This document shows, in pieces, positions 9,620-17,914 of a DNA stretch of 64,000 nt (the first letter of the stretch is position 1; each line of letters opens with the position of its first letter). The position numbers were made by a program, and so were the translations under genes. The notes beneath the pieces are model-generated. The model saw only the letters and a list, made by a program, of their open reading frames with translations, was not told the DNA's origin and ran no database searches. Location of the stretch: the NCBI GenBank assembly GCA_023957375.1, contig JAMLHB010000003.1:131830-195829 (forward strand), given 5' to 3'. Origin of the DNA: Flavobacteriales bacterium. Its GTDB lineage: Bacteria > Bacteroidota > Bacteroidia > Flavobacteriales_F > PHOS-HE28.

Positions 9620-10005
9620 CCAAGCTCGACCCCATCATCGCCGTTGCCAACGTGGAAGCCAGCGCAGCTTGGTATGCACAAGTCTTCGGTTTGCGCAACG
9701 ATCACGGCGGCGCCCACTTTGCCACGCTGCGGGATGAACGCGGCGAGGTGGTGATCTGCCCGCACCCCTGGGAAGCCCACGGCCACCCCACCATGGCCGA
9801 TCGCAGCATTCCTCCGGGCAACGGCTTAATCCTGTATTTCCGCACGGCGCAATGGGAGGCCATAGTGAAACGCGTACAAGCCCTGGGCGTGAAGCTGGAA
9901 GAAACGCTGCACACCAACCCGAACTCCCATAAGAAGGAATTCTCCTTCCGCGATCCCGACGGGTATTATTTGACGGTAACCGAAGGCCATGATTACGAGG
10001 GGTGA
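9616..10005 (+). CDS. VOC-superfamily (glyoxalase/bleomycin-resistance-like) protein
   Basis: 129 residues with the two beta-alpha-beta-beta-beta modules of the VOC fold. The first begins IIAVANVEASAAWYAQVFGL; the second ends EFSFRDPDGYYLTVTEGH, the usual closing strand. Members are metal-dependent lyases, dioxygenases or drug-binding proteins. The substrate cannot be read from sequence. The expected metal-ligand positions are only partly evident, so a binding role is possible. It overlaps the preceding gene by four bases. Confidence 0.82.
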   Translation: MTKLDPIIAVANVEASAAWYAQVFGLRNDHGGAHFATLRDERGEVVICPHPWEAHGHPTMADRSIPPGNGLILYFRTAQWEAIVKRVQALGVKLEETLHTNPNSHKKEFSFRDPDGYYLTVTEGHDYEG

Positions 10006-10020
10006 AATTGAAATCAATCC

Positions 10021-10057
10021 CGGCTCAGGGTCCCCTTCGGGAGACCGCTGAGGGAAC
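10021..10057. repeat. Hairpin repeat, GGTCCCC-type, intergenic copy
   Basis: Between the VOC and DUF1697 genes lies a palindrome. The outer arms are CTCAG and CTGAG. The inner arms are GGTCCCC and GGGAGACC around a TTC loop. Its reverse complement matches the core of the palindrome inside mfd at 12629-12689 (GGTCTCCCG, one variable base, AGGGGACC), so the two are copies of one dispersed element. No T-tract follows, so it is unlikely to be a simple terminator. Confidence 0.7.
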
Positions 10058-10069
10058 CAATACCAACCC

Positions 10070-10630
10070 ATGCCCTATACCACCTTCCTCCTCCTCTTCC
10101 GCGGCGTAGGCGGTCCCGTGCAACTGCCGGTCGCCGAGCTGCGCGCAGCGCTCACCAAGGCTGGTTTCAAGCAGGCCACCACCTACATCAACAGCGGCAA
10201 CGCGCTGGTACGGAGTGCGCTTTCGCGCGAGGAAACCTTGGCCAACGTGGCGGAGATCTGCCTCAAGAAGTTCAAGTACGACCGGCCCATCTTCGCGCCC
10301 AGCGCAGCAGAGTGGGCCACTGTGCTGAAGCGCGACCCGTTCCCGCAGAAGGCGGAAGGCAAGCACGTGCATGCGGTGCTGCTGGCGGAAAAACCGAAAC
10401 CTGAAGCCGTGGCCAAGTTGCAGGCATTGGCAGTGGGCGATGAGGCGTTGCTCGTATTGGATAAACCGATCGGCGCTTACCACGTGTGCTACCTGCACAC
10501 CCCGAACGGCCTCATCGCGTGCAAGCTCGGCGAGAAGTTCGACAAGGGCATCGGCGTGGTGAACACCGCGCGCAACTGGAACACGGTGGTGAAGATGCAG
10601 GAGTTGGCGCAGGGGTTGGAGGGGAAGTGA
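10070..10630 (+). CDS. DUF1697 family protein
   Basis: 186 residues covering the whole DUF1697 domain. The N-terminus (TTFLLLFRGVGGPVQLPVAE, then LRAALTKAGFKQATTYINSG) and the C-terminal KFDKGIGVVNTARNWNTVVK are diagnostic. The family is widespread in bacteria and has no established function. There is no signal peptide, so the protein is cytoplasmic. It stands alone between repeat elements. Confidence 0.88.
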   Translation: MPYTTFLLLFRGVGGPVQLPVAELRAALTKAGFKQATTYINSGNALVRSALSREETLANVAEICLKKFKYDRPIFAPSAAEWATVLKRDPFPQKAEGKHVHAVLLAEKPKPEAVAKLQALAVGDEALLVLDKPIGAYHVCYLHTPNGLIACKLGEKFDKGIGVVNTARNWNTVVKMQELAQGLEGK

Positions 10631-10647
10631 TCAACCCGGCGACCGCG

Positions 10648-10700
10648 ACCTTTGCACCACCCAAACCCGATGCCGGAATTCCCCGGCACCGGGTTTCGGG
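10648..10700. repeat. 53-base direct repeat, copy 1 (promoter element plus hairpin)
   Basis: ACCTTTGCAC followed by a hairpin (AACCCGATGCCGG, AATTCC, CCGGCACCGGGTT). It matches the segment at 11733-11785 in 50 of 53 bases. Copy 2 lies directly before mfd and holds its TACCTTTG -7 element; here that element reads GACCTTTG. The two copies are direct repeats about 1.09 kb apart and bracket the Bro gene. Confidence 0.8.
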
Positions 10701-10818
10701 CGTTTGGGGCCTTCCTTAGCCTGATCCTTGCTGCGGCCGCGTTGCCCTTGTGCAACCGCATGCGCGTTCAAGCGGGCGTTATCTTGTCCAGCACCTCCTT
10801 GGCAAATTCCACGTCACC

Positions 10819-11714
10819 ATGAGTAGCCAGCAAGATGAAAGCACCCGCATTGCCGTCTTCCAACGCAAGGAAGTGCGCCGCACCCTGCACAACGGCGAGT
10901 GGTGGTTCGTGATCGCGGACGTGGTGCTGGCGCTGACCAACACCGCCGATGTGAAGAGTTACATGCGGGACATGCGCAGGCGCGATCCCGAGCTTGACCA
11001 AGGGTGGGGGAATATTTCCCACCCCCTTTCATTTCCCACCGGTGGAGGCCCCCAGAAGCTCGCCTGTGCGAACACCGAAGGTCTCTTCCGTTTGATCCAG
11101 GCGATCTCCAGCCCCAAGGCCGAGCCTTTCAAGCGCTGGTTGGCGAAGGTGGGCTATGAGCGGGTTCAAGAGATCGAAGACCCCGAACTGGCGAACAAAC
11201 GTACACGGGCATTGTACAAGGCAAAAGGATACAGCGATGACTGGATCGAGAAGCGCATGCGCTCCATCGCCATCCGCGATGAGCTGACCGATGAGTGGAA
11301 GAAGCGCGGGGTGAAGGAACAGCGCGAATACCCCCCCCGGATGAAACTCCGGGGCTCACAGCGGAGATCAGTGATGCCACCTTTGGCATGACGCCCAGCG
11401 AATATGCACGGTTCAAGCAGCTGAAGCGGGAGAATCTCAGGGACCACATGACCGATCTTGAGTTGATCTTCTCCATGCTTGGTGAGGCCGCCACCACCGA
11501 GATCGCCCGCAACCGCGATGCCCAAGGTTTCCCGGAGAACAAGCAGGCCGCACGCGCCGGTGGCGATGTGGCCGGCAAGGCACGCAAGGATTTGGAACAA
11601 CGAAGTGGCCGTAAGGTGGTAACGAGCGGGAACTACGTAGGGCTGGCACAAGCGGATGGGAAGAAAAGGCACCACAAGGCTTCCATACCGAAGAAGGGCG
11701 CAGGTAAAAAGTGA
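10819..11714 (+). pseudogene. Bro-N domain antirepressor-like protein, frameshifted at a C tract
   Basis: The first frame (10819 to about 11331) has the Bro-N domain (EWWFVIADVVLALTNTADVK, PKAEPFKRWLAKVGYERVQE) and the family's conserved middle (LYKAKGYSDDWIEKRMRSIA, IRDELTDEWKKRGVKEQREY). The typical next part (LTAEISDATFGMTPSEYARF, LRDHMTDLELIFSMLGEAAT) is in another frame that runs to 11714. The shift lies in a run of eight C at 11331-11338; nine would join the frames. The spot also carries a small palindrome (CCCCGGA, TGAAAC, TCCGGGG) not expected in the family. A true mutation, slippage or a sequencing error are all possible. The family is linked to phages and mobile DNA. Confidence 0.82.
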
Positions 11715-11732
11715 GCCGTCCTGTTCACACGT

Positions 11733-11785
11733 ACCTTTGCACTACCCGTACCCGATGCCGGAATTCCCCGGCACCGGGTTTCGGG
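11733..11785 (+). repeat. 53-base direct repeat, copy 2, carrying the probable mfd promoter
   Basis: Contains TACCTTTG at 11732-11739, matching the Bacteroidota -7 consensus TAnnTTTG, followed by a hairpin (CCCGATGCCGG, AATTCC, CCGGCACCGGG). mfd starts at 11799, so the hairpin would sit in its short 5' leader. It matches copy 1 at 10648-10700 in 50 of 53 bases. No good -33 TTG is evident upstream. Confidence 0.72.
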
Positions 11786-11798
11786 TTTTCCGGGTTCC

Positions 11799-14700
11799 AT
11801 GCCAGAAACCAACGTCGCTACCTCTCCTGTCCGCCAACTTTCGGACCTCCTTGAACTTTATCGCACCGATCCCCGCGTTGCCCGCATAGCGGATATCCTG
11901 CGCGAAAAAGCTGCCCGCGTACAGGTGGGCGGCACCATCGGTTCATCACAAGCGCTGATCGCACAGGCCGTGATGCAACAGGCACCCGGCGTACATGTGT
12001 TCGTGCTGAACGACCGCGAAGAGGCGGCGTATTTCCTGAATGACTTGGAGGCGCTGAGGAGTGAAGAGGTGAAGAGGAGAGGAAGTAAGGAAGAGAAAAA
12101 GGGAGAAAGTGAAGAAGCAAGGAACCCAGGGCAGAACTTGTATTTTTTTCCGGCTCCTTCGCGTACGCCATACGACCCTGACGGCCACCACGACGGTGAA
12201 CGAGTTAGCCGCACGGAGGTGCTGGAAGCGCTCATGTCCAGGGCGGGCGGGGCGGCCACTTCTTCACCTCTTCACCTCCTCTCCTCTTCCCTCACCCTCG
12301 TCACCTACCCCGAAGCCCTCGTACCGCTCGTGGTGGCCAAGGAAACGATGGCCAAGAACACCCTCACCATCAAGCGCGGCGAGGAACTGCCCATCGACAC
12401 GCTGGAGGAATGGCTGCATGAGACCGGTTTCCAGCGCACGGAGTTCGTGTATGAGCCGGGCAAGTTCAGCATCCGCGGCGGCATCGTGGACGTGTTCAGC
12501 TACGGCAGCGACAAGCCTTTCCGTATCGAGCTCTTCGGCGACACCGTGGAGAGCGTGCGCCGCTTCAGCCCGGAGGACCAGCTTACCGTGGAGTTTCTGA
12601 AAGAAGCGGTGATCGTGCCCGATATCATGGCTTCTGGGTCCCTAGTTCCATCAAGGTCTCCCGCAGGGGACCTTGAGGCCAGAAGCCACCAACTCTTCTT
12701 CGACCAACTCCCCGAAGACGCCGTGATCTGGCTAGGCAACATGCAGGCCATCGGCGATGCCGCCAAGCAACGCCTGAAGCTGCTCACCGAAGCATACGAG
12801 CGTTCGCCTGAAAAGGAAAAACACGCCAAACCCGAAACGCTGCTCGCCACGGACAGCGCGTTGATCAAGGGGTTGCTGGGGTTCAGGAAGGTGTTTTGGG
12901 GAGGACAGTTGTCAGTTGTCAGTTCTCAGTTGTCAGGCGGGCAAGCGACTACCCGCAACGAACGGCGAACGACTGACAACCAACAACTGACAACCAACAA
13001 CCAAGCACACAACACCGTCGATTTCCAACTCCGCCCCCAACCCGCCTTCGCCAAGGAATTCAAGGTCCTCGCGGGCGACCTGCACAACAAGCGCAACGCC
13101 GGCTATACCAACCTGATCGCCTGCAACAGCGCCAAGCAGAGCGAACGGCTGCACGCCATCTTCGCCGATATGGAAGGCGGGGATGCCGCCAAGGGCAACA
13201 GCAGCTTCACGCCCCTGATGCTCGACCTGCACGAGGGCTTCATCGATCCCGAACTGAAGCTGGCGCTCTACACCGACCACCAGATCTTCGAGCGTTACCA
13301 CCGCTACCGCCTCAAAGAAGGTTTTCGAAAGAACGCGCAGGCACTTACACTCAAGGAGCTCACGCAACTGAAGCCCGGCGACCTGGTGGTACACATCGAC
13401 CATGGCATCGGCGTGTTCAGCGGATTGGAGACCATTGAAACACCGCGCGGGCCGGGCGAACCGCCGATCCGCCAAGAGGCCATCCGCCTGAAATACCGCG
13501 ACAACGACATCCTGTACGTGGGCATCCACAGCCTGCACCGCGTGAGCAAGTACAGCGGAGAGGAAGACGGAAAAGCGCCAGCCGTGAGCAAACTCGGCAG
13601 TCCCGCCTGGAAGAACCTGAAGGAGAAGACCAAGAAGAAGATCAAGACCCTGGCCTTCGACCTGATCCAGCTCTACGCCAAGCGCAAGAGCAAGCCGGGC
13701 TTCGCCTTCCTGCCCGACACCTACCTGCAGGCCGAACTGGAGGCCAGCTTCATCTACGAGGACACGCCCGACCAGGAAAAGGCCACCGCCGACGTGAAGC
13801 GCGACATGGAAAGGCCCGTGCCCATGGACCGCCTGGTCTGCGGCGATGTGGGCTTCGGCAAGACCGAAGTGGCCGTGCGCGCCGCCTTCAAGGCCGCGGC
13901 CGACGGCAAGCAGGTGGCCGTGCTGGTGCCCACCACCATACTCGCGCTACAGCACTGGAAAACCTTCCGCGACAGGCTCAAGGACCTGCCCGTGCGAGTG
14001 GATTACATCAACCGCTTCCGCACCGCCAGCGCCACCAAGGAGATCCTCAAGGACCTCAAGGAAGGCAAGATCGACATCCTTATCGGCACGCACCGCCTGG
14101 TAAGCAAGGATGTGCAGTACAAGGACCTCGGCCTGCTGATCATCGACGAGGAACAGAAATTCGGCGTGAACGTGAAGGACAAGCTGAAGACCTTGCGCGC
14201 CACGGTGGACACGCTCACCCTCACCGCCACGCCCATCCCGCGCACGCTGCAGTTCAGCCTCATGGGCGCACGCGACCTCAGCATCATCAGCACCCCGCCG
14301 CCCAACCGCTACCCCATTACCACCCTCCTGCAGCCCTACGACGAGGTCACCATCCGCGGTGCCATCGAATACGAGCTCAGCCGCGGCGGGCAGGTGTACT
14401 TCCTGCACGACAAGGTGAAGAACATCGAGCACATCGCCGACATGATCCGCAAGCTGGTGCCGGGCGTGAAAGTGGGCGTGGGCCATGGACAGCTCGAAGG
14501 CCACAAGCTCGAACAGGTGATGATGGACTTCATCGAGGGCGAGACCGACGTGCTGGTCTGCACCACCATCGTGGAGAACGGCTTAGACATCCCCAACGCG
14601 AACACGATCATCGTGAACGAAGCGCAGAACTTCGGCCTCAGCGATCTGCACCAATTGCGCGGTCGCGTGGGCCGCAGCAACAAAAAGGCCTACTGCTACC

Positions 14701-15449
14701 TGCTGGCACCCAGCCCGCACCTGCTGCCCGACCTTAGCCGCAAGCGCCTGCAGGCCATCGAACAGTTCAGCGACCTCGGCAGCGGCATCCACATCGCCAT
14801 GAAGGACCTGGACATCCGCGGCGCGGGCGACCTGTTGGGCGCCGAACAAAGCGGCTTCGTGAACGACATCGGTTTTGAGACCTACCACAAGATCCTCGAA
14901 GAAGCCGTGCGCGAGCTGAAGGACGAGCACTTCAAGGAGCTCTTCGCCGACGCGCAAGGTGGCAGCCAACTCGCCCGTGGCTCCCGCCGCGACCAGAGCG
15001 ACGACTGCATCATCGAGACAGACCTGACGATGCTGATCCCCGCCAGTTACGTGAGCGAGACCGCCGAACGCCTCGCACTCTACCGCAGGTTGGACGACAT
15101 CAAGGACGAGAACGAGTTGCAAGCCTTCGCCGCCGAGGTGCAGGACCGCTTCGGGCCCATCCCCCACGAGGTGAACGAGCTGATGGAAGGCATCCGCCTG
15201 CGCTGGTTGGGCCAACGCATGGGCTTGGAAAAAATGATCCTGAAAAAAGGCGACTTGCGCGGCACCTTCATCGCGGACCAGAAGCACGCGTTCTTCTCCG
15301 GCGATACGTTCAACGCGGTGCTGCGCGCGGTACAGGCGCAACCCAAGCGCTTCAAGGTGTACGAGAAGAACGGCACGCTGCGGATCTCGGTGGCGGCGAT
15401 GAAGAACATCGGGGAGGCTAAGCGGGCGCTGGAGTCTGTTCTCGCTTAA
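11799..15449 (+). CDS. mfd: Transcription-repair coupling factor Mfd
   Basis: A DNA translocase that removes RNA polymerase stalled at lesions and recruits UvrA. 1216 residues. The N-terminal UvrB-like region is interrupted by insertions. The RNA-polymerase-interacting domain follows near residue 525 (LKPGDLVVHIDHGIGVFSG). Next come the helicase motifs: Walker A GDVGFGKTEVA near 681, the DEEQ box in LLIIDEEQKFGV, TATPIPRTLQFSLMGARDLS, and motif VI QLRGRVGRSNKKAYCYLL. The C-terminal TRCF domain ends the protein. It differs from normal Mfd by four in-frame inserts near residues 86-107, 153-166, 277-297 and 368-402, all made of dispersed repeats and all in the non-motor half. The frame is intact, so the protein is probably functional. 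Confidence 0.95.
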   Translation: MPETNVATSPVRQLSDLLELYRTDPRVARIADILREKAARVQVGGTIGSSQALIAQAVMQQAPGVHVFVLNDREEAAYFLNDLEALRSEEVKRRGSKEEKKGESEEARNPGQNLYFFPAPSRTPYDPDGHHDGERVSRTEVLEALMSRAGGAATSSPLHLLSSSLTLVTYPEALVPLVVAKETMAKNTLTIKRGEELPIDTLEEWLHETGFQRTEFVYEPGKFSIRGGIVDVFSYGSDKPFRIELFGDTVESVRRFSPEDQLTVEFLKEAVIVPDIMASGSLVPSRSPAGDLEARSHQLFFDQLPEDAVIWLGNMQAIGDAAKQRLKLLTEAYERSPEKEKHAKPETLLATDSALIKGLLGFRKVFWGGQLSVVSSQLSGGQATTRNERRTTDNQQLTTNNQAHNTVDFQLRPQPAFAKEFKVLAGDLHNKRNAGYTNLIACNSAKQSERLHAIFADMEGGDAAKGNSSFTPLMLDLHEGFIDPELKLALYTDHQIFERYHRYRLKEGFRKNAQALTLKELTQLKPGDLVVHIDHGIGVFSGLETIETPRGPGEPPIRQEAIRLKYRDNDILYVGIHSLHRVSKYSGEEDGKAPAVSKLGSPAWKNLKEKTKKKIKTLAFDLIQLYAKRKSKPGFAFLPDTYLQAELEASFIYEDTPDQEKATADVKRDMERPVPMDRLVCGDVGFGKTEVAVRAAFKAAADGKQVAVLVPTTILALQHWKTFRDRLKDLPVRVDYINRFRTASATKEILKDLKEGKIDILIGTHRLVSKDVQYKDLGLLIIDEEQKFGVNVKDKLKTLRATVDTLTLTATPIPRTLQFSLMGARDLSIISTPPPNRYPITTLLQPYDEVTIRGAIEYELSRGGQVYFLHDKVKNIEHIADMIRKLVPGVKVGVGHGQLEGHKLEQVMMDFIEGETDVLVCTTIVENGLDIPNANTIIVNEAQNFGLSDLHQLRGRVGRSNKKAYCYLLAPSPHLLPDLSRKRLQAIEQFSDLGSGIHIAMKDLDIRGAGDLLGAEQSGFVNDIGFETYHKILEEAVRELKDEHFKELFADAQGGSQLARGSRRDQSDDCIIETDLTMLIPASYVSETAERLALYRRLDDIKDENELQAFAAEVQDRFGPIPHEVNELMEGIRLRWLGQRMGLEKMILKKGDLRGTFIADQKHAFFSGDTFNAVLRAVQAQPKRFKVYEKNGTLRISVAAMKNIGEAKRALESVLA
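12058..12120 (+). repeat. GTGAAGAG-type purine-rich repeat inside mfd
   Basis: A run of GAGGTGAAGAGGAGAGGAAG-like sequence encoding a charged linker (SEEVKRRGSKEEKKGESEEA) in place of the short loop normally found before the FFPAPSRTPYD strand of Mfd. The same repeat unit forms the intergenic hairpin at 24711-24836. It keeps the frame. Confidence 0.75.
12259..12297 (-). repeat. GTGAAGAG-type repeat inside mfd, inverted copy
   Basis: The pyrimidine-rich complement of the repeat at 12058 (TTCTTCACCTCTTCACCTCC), encoding TSSPLHLLSSSL just before the conserved VTYPEAL strand of Mfd. Together with the copy 140 bases upstream it makes an inverted pair within one gene. It keeps the frame. Confidence 0.72.
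12629..12689. repeat. Palindromic GGTCTCCCG-type repeat inside mfd
   Basis: The outer arms TGGCTTCTGG (12629) and CCAGAAGCCA (12680) pair perfectly. Inside lie AAGGTC and GACCTT-type arms around CCCGCAGGG. The stretch is translated as MASGSLVPSRSPAGDLEARS, between a conserved Mfd strand (VIVPDI) and HQLFFDQLPEDAVI. The core matches the intergenic hairpin at 10021-10057 in reverse orientation. Confidence 0.8.
12904..13003. repeat. Palindromic TTGTCAG-type repeat inside mfd
   Basis: The left arm repeats CAGTTGTCAGTTGTCAG (12906 on). The right arm reads ACAACTGACAACC (12984 on). The centre has its own small hairpin (GCGGG, CCCGC). It is translated as GQLSVVSSQLSGGQ through TTDNQQLTTNNQ. The same element, with a different centre, lies in miaB at 47851-47950, read in the same frame (QLSVVS at the start and NQQLTT at the end). 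Confidence 0.85.
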
Positions 15450-15484
15450 GCTTTGGCGGTGAAAGGGGTTGTTAGGAACGACAC

Positions 15485-15515
15485 TTGATACTATCATCGC
15501 TCGTTAGTATATTTG
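15485..15515 (+). promoter_or_regulatory. Bacteroidota-type promoter of higBA
   Basis: TTG at 15485-15487, a 20-base spacer, then TATATTTG at 15508-15515. This fits the TTG-N19-20-TAnnTTTG consensus of the Bacteroidota primary sigma factor. The higB ATG follows six bases later, so the transcript would have almost no leader. Confidence 0.78.
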
Positions 15516-15521
15516 CCAAGC

Positions 15522-15803
15522 ATGATCAAGTCGTTCAGGTCGAAGCAGACGGAAGCGATATGGAACGGTGAGGTCGTGCGCAAACTGCCGTCAACGATCC
15601 AGGAAACGGCAAGAAGAAAACTCAGGATGATCAACAACGCACAAGACATCGCAGACCTCCGCATTCCTCCGGCCAATAGGCTGGAGAAGCTGGCAGGGCG
15701 CCTGAAGGACTTCCACAGCATCCGTATCAACGACCAGTGGCGCATCATCTTCAAGTGGCACAACGGCAATGCCAGCGACGTTGAGATCATCGACCACCAT
15801 TGA
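15522..15803 (+). CDS. higB: HigB-like toxin (RelE/ParE superfamily)
   Basis: 93 residues. In other systems HigB cleaves mRNA on the ribosome. The sequence has the HigB pattern: MIKSFRSKQTEAIWNGE, then ARRKLRMINNAQDIADLRIP, RLEKLAGRLKDFHSIRINDQ and the closing strand WRIIFKWHNGNASDVEIIDH. The start is the ATG at 15522, directly behind a strong promoter. The toxin gene comes first and the antitoxin follows three bases after the stop, which is the order typical of higBA. No truncation is seen, so the pair is probably functional, unlike the toxin at 2 kb. Confidence 0.93.
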   Translation: MIKSFRSKQTEAIWNGEVVRKLPSTIQETARRKLRMINNAQDIADLRIPPANRLEKLAGRLKDFHSIRINDQWRIIFKWHNGNASDVEIIDHH

Positions 15804-15805
15804 AC

Positions 15806-16138
15806 ATGAAACACATGAAGACGTCTTCGTCCCGCCGTAGCGGAAAGCTCCCCAACATCCATCCCGGCACAGTGCTCCAAGAAGAGTTCCTGTTGCCTAT
15901 GGGCATCAGTGCGTACCGCCTGGCGAAGGACATCGGCATTCCGCAAACGCGCATTTCGCAGGTCATCAAAGGCGAGCGGCGCGTAACTGCCGATACCGCG
16001 CTGCGCCTATCCAAGTACTTCGGCAACTCGGCCAAGTTCTGGTTGGGGCTTCAGAATGATTTTGACCTGGAGGAGGAGCTGGTCGGTAAGGAAATGGAGT
16101 TGGCGGGGATTCCACTGGCAACGAACAAGGCGGCTTGA
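15806..16138 (+). CDS. higA: HigA antitoxin (XRE-type helix-turn-helix)
   Basis: 110 residues from the ATG at 15806. A helix-turn-helix of the HigA type is clear: HPGTVLQEEFLLPMGISAYR, LAKDIGIPQTRISQVIKGER and VTADTALRLSKYFGNSAKFW. It neutralises HigB by direct contact and represses the shared promoter. A TTG-led start six bases earlier would overlap the higB stop; the ATG is preferred. Gene order and spacing support co-transcription. Confidence 0.94.
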   Translation: MKHMKTSSSRRSGKLPNIHPGTVLQEEFLLPMGISAYRLAKDIGIPQTRISQVIKGERRVTADTALRLSKYFGNSAKFWLGLQNDFDLEEELVGKEMELAGIPLATNKAA

Positions 16139-16153
16139 GGCACCTCAATCAGG

Positions 16154-17806
16154 TCACCACATCGGCGGCAAGCCCGCAGTCGTCGCCGCTTCCTTCCCCT
16201 CACAGCATTTCTTGTACTTCTTGCCACTGCCGCACGGACATGGATCGTTGCGTCCGACCTTCGGTGTAGCGCGCTTAATGGGCAGCGTCACCAGGGGTGC
16301 ATCATCAAGCCCGTCATCCTCCCATTCATCCTCATCCTCCCATTCTTCCGCATCCATGGCGGCTGAACGCTCCTCCATGCTGGCCATTTCGGCATAGCGT
16401 TCCACGATGCCCAGCATATCCTGTTTGTGCCTTCCGGTGGTGCGTTCAGCGAACTGCTCCCTTACCCGCTCGATCGTGCCGCAAATGTTCGATGGCACGT
16501 ACCCGCGCGCATAAAGCGATTCAACGACAGGCATCAACGAGCCAAGTCCCAGGTCCAGGATGTCGGCCACCATCAGGCCCAGTTGCGTGGCATCCATCAC
16601 CTCATCCAAGGGCGAGGCTGAGTTGTAGAAATCCAGGAGCCCGGCATACCAGCGTTCCACTTCCGGCAACAGGTCCGGCCGATGTTGGCCCAGCTGGTTC
16701 ACGGCCTCAGATACCACCACCTTGCTAAAGCCATGCAATTGCGAGGCCCGCATGAAGGTATCCAGCCTGGACAAGTTGCCCTCCGCCATCTTGGTCAGTG
16801 GTTCCCACACATCCTCCGTCAGCCAGTCGCCCAGGTACAGGTCAAGGTACTCACGGCTCTGGGAGAGCGCGAGCAGCGCAGTCTCCAAACAGTCCGCGCC
16901 ACGCAATTCGCCCAGCAATTGCAGGGCATGATGAACGAAGGACAGCCGGTCGTACCAATAGTCCTCCTCGTGCTCCAGATAGTAGTGGAACCGGTCGATG
17001 CTGTGCTGCACGATGGCATGCAGGTCTTCCACCAGGGTTTCCCGGGGAAGCGCCAAGATCCCTTCCAGTTCTTCGGCCCGCAGGTCCATCGACCGGTTGA
17101 ACAGCACACGCAGCTGATCATGGTGCAGAACCAGTTCGCGATCCGCATGCGGACTTACCGGTTGTACCTTGAACTCCATCCTTGGCATGCCCTCCAATTC
17201 GGCCTGTTCCTCCGCGTGACCCTTCGCTACCAGGCCCAAGGTGATCCCCATCTCCAGGTCATCAAGCCATTCCTGGTCATCACAGATTGATCGCAGCGTT
17301 GACACACGCTCTTGGGCACGATCAAGGTCCTCGGTCAGAATGAGGTACCGGATACAGGCATTCTCGAACGTTTCCACCTCCATGATGTGGAACTCCTCCC
17401 GGTCCGGGAATCGCTCCTCGATCCGAAGGCCCGGCCCGAGCAGCTGCAGCGCCTCTTCCATGCGGTTCTGCGCGGTACGTATGGTTGCCAAGCTTGTAAC
17501 GCCGAAGAGATACTCCGGGAACCGTTCATGCGACCGCTCCATCATGGCGATTGCCTGATCCTGCTCACCCCGCGTTTGATGCCAGGTGCCCAAGTAATTG
17601 AGGAAGATGGGATTGCCCGGATAGCGTTCCACTTGCTTGCGGATGTACTTGCCGCCGCTGGCCAAGCCCGCAAGTGCCATGGCGTGGCATTTCTCAATCT
17701 CCGTACGTTGCGCAGCATCCAGCCCAAAGCGTGCATCTTGAAGATGAATATTATCCGTGATCTTCAATTGGGCCAAATGCCCCGTTGGTGAGTAGATGGT
17801 GTTCAT
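16154..17806 (-). CDS. Large protein with C-terminal SEC-C zinc-binding motif
   Basis: 550 residues from the ATG at 17806 ([10 protein letters not shown]); a start at 17902 would add 32 residues without family support. The first third looks helical and TPR-like ([34 protein letters not shown]). An acidic linker ([15 protein letters not shown]) precedes the C-terminal SEC-C motif [19 protein letters not shown], whose Cys-X-Cys and Cys-Cys ligate zinc, as in the tail of SecA. SEC-C proteins of this kind are often linked to ribosome or SecB interaction, but no specific function is known. It is convergent with higA. Confidence 0.8.
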   Translation of the reverse strand: MNTIYSPTGHLAQLKITDNIHLQDARFGLDAAQRTEIEKCHAMALAGLASGGKYIRKQVERYPGNPIFLNYLGTWHQTRGEQDQAIAMMERSHERFPEYLFGVTSLATIRTAQNRMEEALQLLGPGLRIEERFPDREEFHIMEVETFENACIRYLILTEDLDRAQERVSTLRSICDDQEWLDDLEMGITLGLVAKGHAEEQAELEGMPRMEFKVQPVSPHADRELVLHHDQLRVLFNRSMDLRAEELEGILALPRETLVEDLHAIVQHSIDRFHYYLEHEEDYWYDRLSFVHHALQLLGELRGADCLETALLALSQSREYLDLYLGDWLTEDVWEPLTKMAEGNLSRLDTFMRASQLHGFSKVVVSEAVNQLGQHRPDLLPEVERWYAGLLDFYNSASPLDEVMDATQLGLMVADILDLGLGSLMPVVESLYARGYVPSNICGTIERVREQFAERTTGRHKQDMLGIVERYAEMASMEERSAAMDAEEWEDEDEWEDDGLDDAPLVTLPIKRATPKVGRNDPCPCGSGKKYKKCCEGKEAATTAGLPPMW

Positions 17807-17914
17807 CAGGATCGGAAGATGCCACGAAGGTACTGTGGGCGTGGGCCGCTTACTGGCCCCGTGATCTACCTTGGCGATCACAAGAAGACGTAACGGTGCC
17901 ATCGCCCATCATCC

